From the NCBI GenBank assembly GCA_965276715.1, contig OZ255622.1, positions 1,240,001-1,304,000 of the forward strand: a DNA stretch of 64,000 bases, written 5' to 3'. The notes beneath the pieces are model-generated. The model saw only the letters and a list, made by a program, of their open reading frames with translations. It ran no database searches and had not been told where the DNA came from. Of the stretch, positions 50,268-57,064 are shown in pieces. Position 1 is the stretch's first letter. Every line of letters starts with the position of its first letter. Made by a program: the position numbers and the translations under genes. This stretch comes from CAXTPV01 sp965276715. GTDB lineage: Bacteria; Pseudomonadota; Alphaproteobacteria; Acetobacterales; Acetobacteraceae.

Positions 50268-50861
50268 TTAACGCGCCGGGCCGGGACGGACGGGGGCACC
50301 GACATGGCGCAGCCCGACGGTCAGGTAGTCCCAGCCGGTGATCAGCGTCAGGAGCGCGGCCAGCCAGAGCATGATCGCGCCCAGATGGCCGACATGCAGG
50401 AACGCGAGCCCCGCGATGCGGGCGCCGTCGTCGCCCGCGAGCAGCAGGCCGAGTGCTGCCATCTGGGCGGCGGTCTTCCACTTGGCGAGGCGCGTGACCG
50501 GCAGGCCGATCCGCAGGCCGCCAAGATATTCGCGCAGTCCGCTGACCAGGATCTCGCGCAGCAGGATCACGATCGCCGGCAGCAGGGCCGCGAGAGGCAG
50601 GCGGGCAGCGCCGGCGAGCACCATCAGCGAGGCGCCGACCAGCAGCTTGTCGGCGATCGGATCGAGCATGCGGCCCAGATCGGAGAGCTGGGCACGGCTG
50701 CGCGCGAGATGGCCGTCGAACCAGTCGGTGACGCCGGCGAGCGCGAACACGAGAGCGGCCCCGAGATCGGCGTCGGGACGATGCAGCAGCACGAGGATCA
50801 CCAGCACCGGGATCGCGGCGATGCGGGACAAGGTCAGCAGGTTGGGCAGGTCCGTCAGCAT
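50268..50861 (-). CDS. pgsA: CDP-diacylglycerol-glycerol-3-phosphate 3-phosphatidyltransferase
   Basis: Membrane enzyme making phosphatidylglycerol phosphate, 197 aa. The CDP-alcohol phosphotransferase signature DGX2ARX8GX3DX3D is intact in FDGHLARSRAQLSDLGRMLDPIADK. It has five or six hydrophobic helices. The ATG at 50861 gives the usual MLTDLPNLLTLSRI start; an ATG 18 bases earlier is less likely. Confidence 0.93.
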   Translation of the reverse strand: MLTDLPNLLTLSRIAAIPVLVILVLLHRPDADLGAALVFALAGVTDWFDGHLARSRAQLSDLGRMLDPIADKLLVGASLMVLAGAARLPLAALLPAIVILLREILVSGLREYLGGLRIGLPVTRLAKWKTAAQMAALGLLLAGDDGARIAGLAFLHVGHLGAIMLWLAALLTLITGWDYLTVGLRHVGAPVRPGPAR

Positions 50862-50997
50862 GCGGATCGAGCATAGCAAGGATCGCGCGCGCCGGTCATT
50901 GGTGTTCTCCCCGCCCCGACCCGGTCGACGAGCGCACAGGGATGGGCTGGGGCCGGAACCGCGGTCGGTCTGCCCTGTTCAGGATCACGGCGGCCGG

Positions 50998-51900
50998 ATG
51001 AGGGCATTGAGCGAAACCATGATCATCGTGGCCGGGGCAACCGGTGATTTGGGATTTCGCATCGCCCGGGCGCTGCGCGCGCGCAACACGGCAGTCAGGG
51101 CCGTGGCCCGGACCGGATCGGCACCGGAAAAGCTGCGTGCATTGCGCGGGCTTGGGGTGGAGGTCGCGGAGGTCGACACGCGGAACGCGCGCGACATGGC
51201 GGCGGCGTTTGCCGGGGGGCACTGTGTCGTCTCGGCGCTGTCCGGACTGCGCGAGGTCATCGTCGACGCGCAGACGGTGCTGCTCGATGCGGCGGTGCGC
51301 GCCGGCTTGCCGCGCTTCATCCCGTCGGACTTCTCGTCGGACTATCTTCGGCTGCCGGTCGGACGAAATCGGAATTTCGATCTCCGCCGTGAATTCCAGG
51401 GACGTCTGCAGGGCGTCAGGATCGCGGCGACCACCATCTTCAACGGCGGCTTCAGCGATCTGCTGATCGGGCAGGCGCCGATCGTGCTGCGCCAGGCGCG
51501 ACGGGTGGTCTACTGGTCCGATCCCGACCAGCGGCTGGATTTCACGACGCGAGACGACACGGCGTCGTTCACGGCGGCCGCGGCGCTCGACGAGTCGGCG
51601 CCTCGGGTGCTTCGGATCGCCGGTGACCAGGTCAGCGCGCGGGACCTGGCGGCGGCAGCGAGCCGGGTCACCGGCCGGAGGTTCCGGCTGACCCGCGCCG
51701 GCAATGTCGCCACCCTGCGGGCGTTGATCGTGGCGACGCGCGCGGTCGCTCCGCGCCGGCGGGACGTGTTCCCGGCTTGGCAGGGCATACAATACCTCGA
51801 GAACATGTTCAGCGGACTGGTCGCACTCGATCCGTTGGACAATGGGCGCTACCCGGACATCGAATGGACGACGGTCGAGCAGGTGCTGGCATCGCGTTGA
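50998..51900 (+). CDS. NmrA-like / isoflavone-reductase-like NAD(P)-binding protein
   Basis: A 300-aa atypical short-chain dehydrogenase-fold protein. The dinucleotide-binding motif is clear (MIIVAGATGDLGFRIARAL), followed by VEVAEVDTRNARDMAAAF, VVSALSGL and RFIPSDFSSDYLRLP, typical of the NmrA/isoflavone reductase branch. The closing VALDPLDNGRYPDIEWTTVEQVL is also usual. It may reduce a small molecule or act as a redox sensor. Start could be the ATG at 50998 or the ATG at 51019. It lies upstream of two small-molecule-enzyme-like genes on the same strand. Confidence 0.82.
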   Translation: MRALSETMIIVAGATGDLGFRIARALRARNTAVRAVARTGSAPEKLRALRGLGVEVAEVDTRNARDMAAAFAGGHCVVSALSGLREVIVDAQTVLLDAAVRAGLPRFIPSDFSSDYLRLPVGRNRNFDLRREFQGRLQGVRIAATTIFNGGFSDLLIGQAPIVLRQARRVVYWSDPDQRLDFTTRDDTASFTAAAALDESAPRVLRIAGDQVSARDLAAAASRVTGRRFRLTRAGNVATLRALIVATRAVAPRRRDVFPAWQGIQYLENMFSGLVALDPLDNGRYPDIEWTTVEQVLASR

Positions 51901-51928
51901 CGCCTGGGTTGGATGAAGGAGTGCGGCC

Positions 51929-52288
51929 ATGGACGATGGACGGGTCTGGAGTTTCGAGGAGAGCTTGTGGACCGGTGACGCGGAGAACTACCGTGCCAAG
52001 ATCGACGATGAATGCCTGATGGTGCTGCCTGCCCCGCCATACGTGATGAGCGGCGGACAGGCGATCGAGGCGGTCGCGAGCACGCCGCGGTGGTCGACGG
52101 TGAAGCTGACGGAGCGGCAGGTCGCGCGGCCGCAGGAAGGGCTGATCGTGATCGCCTACCGGGCGCGGGCGGAGCGCGAGGGGGTCACGCCGTACGAGGC
52201 GCATTGCACGTCGGTATATCGGCGGCTGGCGCCGGAGCAGTGGCGGGTCGTGCAGCATCAACAGACGCCGCCGCTGGTGTCGGGATGA
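51929..52288 (+). CDS. SnoaL/NTF2-like or DUF4440-type small protein
   Basis: A 119-aa protein with the curved-sheet pattern of the NTF2/SnoaL-like superfamily: FEESLWTGDAENYRAKIDDECLMVLP, then STVKLTERQVARPQEGLIVIAYRARAE and TSVYRRLAPEQWRVVQHQQTP. Its closest type looks like DUF4440. No catalytic residue is identified. It overlaps the PhyH-like gene by 4 bp (ATGA), so the two likely act on related substrates. Confidence 0.7.
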   Translation: MDDGRVWSFEESLWTGDAENYRAKIDDECLMVLPAPPYVMSGGQAIEAVASTPRWSTVKLTERQVARPQEGLIVIAYRARAEREGVTPYEAHCTSVYRRLAPEQWRVVQHQQTPPLVSG

Positions 52289-53106
52289 CAGGCGCTGCCC
52301 GGTCCGGCGACATCGACGCCGATCTTGCGGTGCTGGAGCGCGACGGGATCGTCGGGCGGCAAGGAGCCCTGCCGCGCGAGATGGTCGAACGGCTGCGCGA
52401 GGACATGATGACCTCGTTCTGGGAGGCGATCCGCCGGCCCGGCGGTGCGACCGGCCGCGGCCCCCGGCGCTGGTATGTGGAGCTGCATCCGCAGGCCTTG
52501 TCCGACTTCACGGATCTGGCGACACATCCATGGATCGCGGCGATGTCCGAACGCGTGCTCGGGCCGGACTGGCAGATCGTGGAGGTCGGCTTCGATACGC
52601 CGTTCCAGGGTGCGAAGGACCAGCCCTGGCACCGGGATTTCCCGTCGCCGCGCGAAAGCCACGAGGGACGGCGGATGACGTCGCTCGCCTTCAACGTCAC
52701 CGGCGTGGACGTCACCGACGACATGGGCCCGTTCGAAATCGCACCGGGCACGCAGTGGGACGACGGTCGCGACTGGAACCACGAGATGTTTCCGGACAAG
52801 GAGCTATGGGGGCGCTTCGTGGAGCGGGCGGTGCGGAAGTTTCCACGGATGGGCGACATCTCGTGCCGCTCGGCGTTGACGATGCATCGCGGCACGGCGC
52901 ATCCGTCGCCGATCGCGCGCCCCGTGCTGGTGCTCGGCGTGGATGCTCCAGGCGCCGGCCATGCCGCGCTGCACGACCTGATGGTGACACGTGCGTTCCA
53001 TGCGGCGATGCCGCCGGCGCTGCGCGCGCATCTGACGTGCCGCGTGGTCGACGAGCTGGTTCCGGTGACGCAGAAGCACGACATCGAAGGCCTGGTCATG
53101 GGGTAG
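52285..53106 (+). CDS. Phytanoyl-CoA dioxygenase (PhyH)-family Fe(II)/2-oxoglutarate enzyme
   Basis: A 273-aa member of the PhyH family. The HxD iron-binding pair is in WHRDFPSP, and the distal His plus the 2-oxoglutarate-binding Arg region in SALTMHRGTAHPSPIARPVLVLG. The N-terminal 'D-G' segment LERDGIVGRQGALPREMVERL is typical of PhyH-type enzymes. It starts at the ATG 52285 inside the end of the preceding small gene. It probably hydroxylates a small molecule; the substrate is unknown. Confidence 0.82.
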   Translation: MTGAARSGDIDADLAVLERDGIVGRQGALPREMVERLREDMMTSFWEAIRRPGGATGRGPRRWYVELHPQALSDFTDLATHPWIAAMSERVLGPDWQIVEVGFDTPFQGAKDQPWHRDFPSPRESHEGRRMTSLAFNVTGVDVTDDMGPFEIAPGTQWDDGRDWNHEMFPDKELWGRFVERAVRKFPRMGDISCRSALTMHRGTAHPSPIARPVLVLGVDAPGAGHAALHDLMVTRAFHAAMPPALRAHLTCRVVDELVPVTQKHDIEGLVMG

Positions 53107-53143
53107 TTGACGACCCTCGCGGGCTTGCGATTGGAAATTTGGC

Positions 53144-53181
53144 TTGAGGTTGATCTCCGGTGAGACTATTATTGGTCTCAC
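53144..53181 (+). promoter_or_regulatory. Promoter and palindromic operator of the Xre-RES toxin-antitoxin operon
   Basis: TTGAGG (53144-53149) and TATTAT (53167-53172) stand 17 bp apart, a well-formed sigma70-type promoter. The -10 element lies inside a perfect 7-bp inverted repeat, GTGAGAC (53160-53166) and GTCTCAC (53175-53181), with an 8-bp spacer. A regulator bound there would block the promoter, as expected for autoregulation by a type II antitoxin. The antitoxin start codon is 18 bp downstream. Confidence 0.7.
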
Positions 53182-53198
53182 ACGAGAAGGAGAAGGAC

Positions 53199-53645
53199 AT
53201 GCGAGCCGCGGATCCGCTTTCCGACGCCCTGGGCATCCGGGCGGTCGGGCCCCTCCCTCTCATGGCCGCCGTCAGCGACGGCCTTCCATTGACGGCTTTG
53301 GACCGCGTCGTGCATTCCGTTGCGCCAAGCGATAGCAGGTTCGCCTTCCGGATCGTTGCCCGGGCGACCTTGGCTCGACGTCGGAGAGCGTTTGCATCCG
53401 CCACGGCCGACCAAACGGAAGCCCGGCTGTCTGCGGAGGAAGGGGGACGGCTCACGAGGCTGGCCGCGGTCTGGACCGTCGCGCTGGAGGTCTGGAAGAG
53501 CGAGGACGAGGCGCGCCGCTTCATGTTCGAACCGCATGCCTTGCTTCATGGCCGGCGGCCGATCGACGTCGTGCTGGAAGGCGAGCTCGGACGACCGGTC
53601 GTCGAAGGTCTCCTTGGTCGCCTGCAGTACGGCAGCGCTGTTTGA
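53199..53645 (+). CDS. Xre/MbcA/ParS-type antitoxin
   Basis: A 148-aa antitoxin. The C-terminal part has the MbcA/ParS toxin-binding domain (AVWTVALEVWKSEDEARRFMFEPHALLHGRRPIDVVLE), where the 'F..P...L.GRRPID/PxD' element is diagnostic. The N-terminal region has the Xre-like helices that bind DNA. The ATG at 53199 follows AGGAGAAGG; a frame-open start at 53160 is unlikely because it would lie inside the operator. It overlaps the toxin gene by 4 bp. Confidence 0.88.
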   Translation: MRAADPLSDALGIRAVGPLPLMAAVSDGLPLTALDRVVHSVAPSDSRFAFRIVARATLARRRRAFASATADQTEARLSAEEGGRLTRLAAVWTVALEVWKSEDEARRFMFEPHALLHGRRPIDVVLEGELGRPVVEGLLGRLQYGSAV

Positions 53646-54127
53646 ATGCGCAGACCCTCGATCGCGTTCTCAAAGCCTACCGCATCGGCGACCCGGATGG
53701 CGCCTTTCCGATCTTCGATGCAAGCGGTTCGCGGTTGGCACCGGGTCGGTGGAACACATCGTCCAACCTGATGGTCTACGCGAGCGAACACTACTCGACC
53801 GCAATGCTCGAGAAACTCGTGCACGGAAGCGGACGGCTGCCGCCGAACCAGCATTACGTCGAGATCACCATTCCGCCGGGGATCCCGTACGAGGTGCTGT
53901 CAACGGCGCATCAGCGCGGCTGGGACAACGAGGACTGCGTTGTCGGCAGGGCCTACGGCGCGGCATGGCAGATGTCCGGCCGGTCGCTGCTGCTGATTGT
54001 TCCCAGCGTCGTCGCCAGGATGGAACGAAACTTCCTGCTGAACCCGGCTCACCCCCAATTTCATGAAGTCACTCACGATCTGCATGTGCCCGTGTGGTGG
54101 GACGATCGCCTGTTTCCGACGCGCTGA
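53642..54127 (+). CDS. RES-domain toxin (NAD+-degrading type)
   Basis: A 161-aa toxin of the RES family; characterised members degrade NAD+ by phosphorolysis. Seen are the Arg-containing AYRIGDPDGAFPIFDASGSRLAPGRWN, VYASEHYSTAMLEKLVH with the conserved Glu, and the Ser-bearing SLLLIVPSVVARMERNFLLNP. The start is a TTG at 53642 in the antitoxin stop context (TTGA), so toxin translation depends on that of the antitoxin. The pair is a complete type II module. Confidence 0.88.
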   Translation: MNAQTLDRVLKAYRIGDPDGAFPIFDASGSRLAPGRWNTSSNLMVYASEHYSTAMLEKLVHGSGRLPPNQHYVEITIPPGIPYEVLSTAHQRGWDNEDCVVGRAYGAAWQMSGRSLLLIVPSVVARMERNFLLNPAHPQFHEVTHDLHVPVWWDDRLFPTR

Positions 54128-54813
54128 CTGACCGAGCGGAACATCAATGTGCTGACGCGCGACCGGTCCCAGCCTAAGCCCCCTCGACGCCGACAACGCG
54201 AAGACGATCTATGCCAAGGGGAGCTGAGCACAGCGGGTTGTGACATTGTTGGAATTGATTCCAGGGCTCTGCCCTGGACCCGCCGGGGGCAGGCGCCCCC
54301 GGACCCGCGCAACGTTGAAGCCATCTGTGGTGTCCGGTGCAGGGCACGATTCGGAATTATTTCGCCTTCGACGAGATACGTTCAAAGGCCAAGGGCGCTG
54401 GTCTGTCCGGCTTTTTCCGGGCGCCACCCGGGATGGAATTGGCCGTGGATGCGACAGGCGGTCTCGCACGAAACCGCCGGGCGCCATCGTAACCTCGGCC
54501 ATCGTGCCGCGGTTCAGAAGATAAAGCCAGTGTAGCCCATCAGGCAGACGGCTAGGTGTTTGGTCCCGGAAAGTCGTGACGCTACCCTGACGCGAGAAGC
54601 GGAGGAAGCGCTATGGCAGGCAGTCTTCACGGTTCAGCCCGAACAACGCCGCGAGTTCGAACCGATGAGAAGCGTGCTCGACCGCTGCCGAACGTCCGGC
54701 ATTGCAAACGTCTACTTGACCGACGCGAGCCGTTTCCCATCAATCGGCGCGGCGAACCCGAGGCTCACCATCATCGCCAACGCGCTCCGAACCGCCAATC
54801 GGCTGCGAACGGC
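54128..54813. other. Intergenic stretch of about 690 bp without a recognisable gene
   Basis: No convincing gene was found on either strand. The open frames here are short or lack codon structure, and none resembles a known family. The only structured part is the double-hairpin element at 54261-54310. The stretch between a toxin-antitoxin pair and a broken gene looks like a region of gene loss. Confidence 0.6.
54261..54310. repeat. Dispersed double-hairpin GC element
   Basis: Two perfect stems, CCAGGGC/GCCCTGG (54261-54267, 54271-54277) and CCGGGGGC/GCCCCCGG (54283-54290, 54295-54302), end in GACCCGCGC. Bases 54280-54308 are identical, in reverse complement, to the end of uvrB and its duplicate. 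The full layout matches 46227-46278. Confidence 0.7.
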
Positions 54814-55215
54814 TCAACGGCGCAGCGCCTTCATCTCCCTCCGACAGGCCTGGGCGAAGGCGCTGATCTACGCTCGGGCGTTTACCGCCTTCCCCGCGTC
54901 CGACGGCGGCGACGTGACGGCATTCTCCAGGCCAGCGATGACCCGCTCACCGAGCGTGACGACCTCGTCGTTCCCCACGAGCAGGATGCGCATGTGCATG
55001 GACCGGATGACCACGAATTCGTCCGGGCCGGCTTCGCCGGCCAACAGGGTCAGACGCATCGCCTCGTCGAGAAACCTCCCGTAGAGGTCTTCGCGCTTTC
55101 CCTTCTGCTCGGCTGATCGCTGGACACGGAACTGCGTCGCGCTCGTCAGCCAGCTGGATGCAAAAGTGGTCACGCCGCCGATGACCGTTCCGGTCAATGC
55201 CGACATCGTCGACAT
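54814..55215 (-). pseudogene. Broken small membrane-anchored protein gene (in-frame stop)
   Basis: From the ATG at 55215 the frame reads MSTMSALTGTVIGGVTTF, SSWLTSATQFRVQRSAEQKGKR and EDLYGRFLDEAMRLTLLA, the pattern of a common alphaproteobacterial small protein with an N-terminal hydrophobic helix and a coiled cytoplasmic part. It meets TAG at 54868-54870. Past that stop the same frame continues as ISAFAQACRREMKALRR and ends at TGA (54814-54816), which matches the C-terminal end (FxEACRxEL) I recall for the family. It is therefore probably a gene truncated by one nonsense mutation. Confidence 0.55.
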
Positions 55216-55248
55216 CATCGCTGGTTCCATCGTCGGCCGGTCTCGCGT

Positions 55249-56139
55249 TCAGATGTCTGGACCGGTCGCCCAGCTGTAGCGCTGGACCGCATGGGCGAAG
55301 GTGGCGACCGGCGGCGAATGTCGCCGGCCGACAACCGTCACGAGACACACCTCGCGACTCACGCTGGGAAGGACCACCGGGCAGCCGATCACGCCCGGGA
55401 CAGTCGTAGAGAATTCCGGCAGGAAGCACACGCCTAGTCCGGCCGCGACCATCGTCAGGATCCAATCCTCCCGCTCGCTTCGATAGGAATGGATCAGCCT
55501 GACGTTCTGTCTCTTGCAAGCCTCGTCGAGAACGTCGCGGAACTCGCAGTTGATCCGCAAGAGGTAGAACTCGCCATCCAGGGAGGCGAGCGGCACGCTG
55601 TTTTCGCGGGCGAAACGGTGCCCGGCGGAGCAGGCGACGACGAAGCGTTCGTCGTAGATCGGGATGGCGCGCAGTTCGGGCGCGAAGCCGCGAGGATCGG
55701 CCATGATGGCGAGGTCAATCGCGCCTTCGAGGAGCATCGCGCACAACCGATCGGGGACGCCTTCCAGCAGGGTCAGTTCCACGCCGGGGTGATCGGCGCG
55801 GAAACGGCCGAGGAAGCTTGCGAAAAGCACCGGCCCGATCGTGCACATCACGCCCACCGAGATGGCGGCACGCTCGAGCCTGATGAACCGGGTGGCGAGC
55901 TTCTCGACATGCCCGGTGCGCGAGACGATCTCGTGCAGGTGCGGCTCGATGAGCCGGCCCAGGTCGGTCAGGTGAGTGTTGTTGCGCTCGCGCGAGAAGA
56001 GCAGGCCGCCGAGTTCCTCCTCCATCTTGTGGATGGCACGCGTCAGCGCGGGCTGGCTGACGTTGCACGTCTCAGCCGCCCTGGTGAAGTTCAGCGTCTC
56101 GCTCAGCGCGATGAAGTAGCGGATGTCGTTCAGCTGCAT
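55249..56139 (-). CDS. LysR-family transcriptional regulator
   Basis: A 296-aa regulator. The N-terminal winged helix-turn-helix is typical: YFIALSETLNFTRAAETCNVSQPALTRAIHKMEEELGG. The effector domain has LLEGVPDRLCAMLLEGAIDLAIMADP, VVACSAGHRFA and VAAGLGVCFLPEFS. The start at 56139 gives the usual MQLNDIRYF. The effector is unknown. It lies downstream of the broken aquaporin and the glycosidase genes on the same strand and might once have controlled them. Confidence 0.9.
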   Translation of the reverse strand: MQLNDIRYFIALSETLNFTRAAETCNVSQPALTRAIHKMEEELGGLLFSRERNNTHLTDLGRLIEPHLHEIVSRTGHVEKLATRFIRLERAAISVGVMCTIGPVLFASFLGRFRADHPGVELTLLEGVPDRLCAMLLEGAIDLAIMADPRGFAPELRAIPIYDERFVVACSAGHRFARENSVPLASLDGEFYLLRINCEFRDVLDEACKRQNVRLIHSYRSEREDWILTMVAAGLGVCFLPEFSTTVPGVIGCPVVLPSVSREVCLVTVVGRRHSPPVATFAHAVQRYSWATGPDI

Positions 56140-56229
56140 GGCTAAATATAACCGAGCATCGTTGGAGACAGCCAGAGAAGGTCCCAGCGGCCATCTCGTC
56201 TGCAAGATCCCGAGCCGATGCGTCTCCCG

Positions 56230-57057
56230 CTACGCGCATGGAAGCCTGCTCCCGGGCTCGTAGCCGCAGTGGATGCAGCGATGGCGCCGGCTGCCCTGCA
56301 CCTTGGCGCACCGCGTGCAAGAAACACCCGGCACGGCGCGGTTGACAAGGGCGGCGGCGAGCATGCCCCCCGGCGGGGCCAGGACGTAGATCCAGAAGGC
56401 ACTCCAGACGCCCGCCGGAAGGGCCGAGGCGAGACTGCGCGCCGGGTTCATGCTGGAACCGGAGAGGGGCGCCTCGACGCAAATGAAGAGGAAGATGAGG
56501 GAGGCGGCGAAGATGCCAACGAACGGCGCGAGCGTCGGGATGCCGCCGACAGCGAGGACGGTGCTCATCAGCAAGAAGGCCGCCGTAAACTCGCCGGCCA
56601 GCGCGACGAGAGCGCCGTCGGGGCCCGGTCGGGTGACAATCCAGAACACCGGCGGCCCGGGTCGCGCGGCTCCGGCGATCAGGGCTGCTGCAACGATGCC
56701 GATCAGAGCGCCCACGACCTGCGCGGCGACGTAGCAGACGGCGTCCGACCGGCTCACGCGGCCGAGCGCGAGGAAGGTGAGCGTGACCGCGGGATTTTAG
56801 TGCGCGCCGGAACGCTTACCCCAGGGCGAGTAGGTCATCGCGAGCACGGTCGCGGCGACGAGGACTGCCTCCACAACGCGCTCGCGGAGCGGGCCGATGC
56901 CGCCGAGCCGAACGGTGACGAAGGCGGTCGCGAGCGCGGAGACGAACACGATCGCCGCCAGGCCCGTCGCCTCCATGCCGTACTCGGGCAGGTGCGCCAG
57001 GAGGTCCGGGCGCAACGGACGCGCCGGCCTGCCCGACCCGGTCGACTGCGGGTTCAT
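56230..57057 (-). pseudogene. Aquaporin/MIP channel gene interrupted by an in-frame stop
   Basis: A MIP-family channel of about 275 codons. The first part (57057-56800) has helix 1-2 material (GLAAIVFVSALATAFVTVRLGG, VEAVLVAATVLAMTYSPWG, SGAH). A TAA (56797-56799) then falls exactly where the conserved Leu or Phe precedes the first NPA box, and the frame continues with NPAVTLTFLALGRVSR. The second box is intact (SGSSMNPARSLASAL). A TTA-to-TAA change would explain it. The C-terminus has a Cys-rich extension (CTRCAKVQ, RCIHCGY). A late GTG restart might yield a partial protein, but it would lack the first half-pore. Confidence 0.8.
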
Positions 57058-57064
57058 CAGGACG

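Noticed and set aside
54149..55116. Plus-strand open frames in the gap after the RES toxin
   Set aside because: They have no family resemblance, poor ribosome sites, and part is antisense to the broken membrane-anchored gene.
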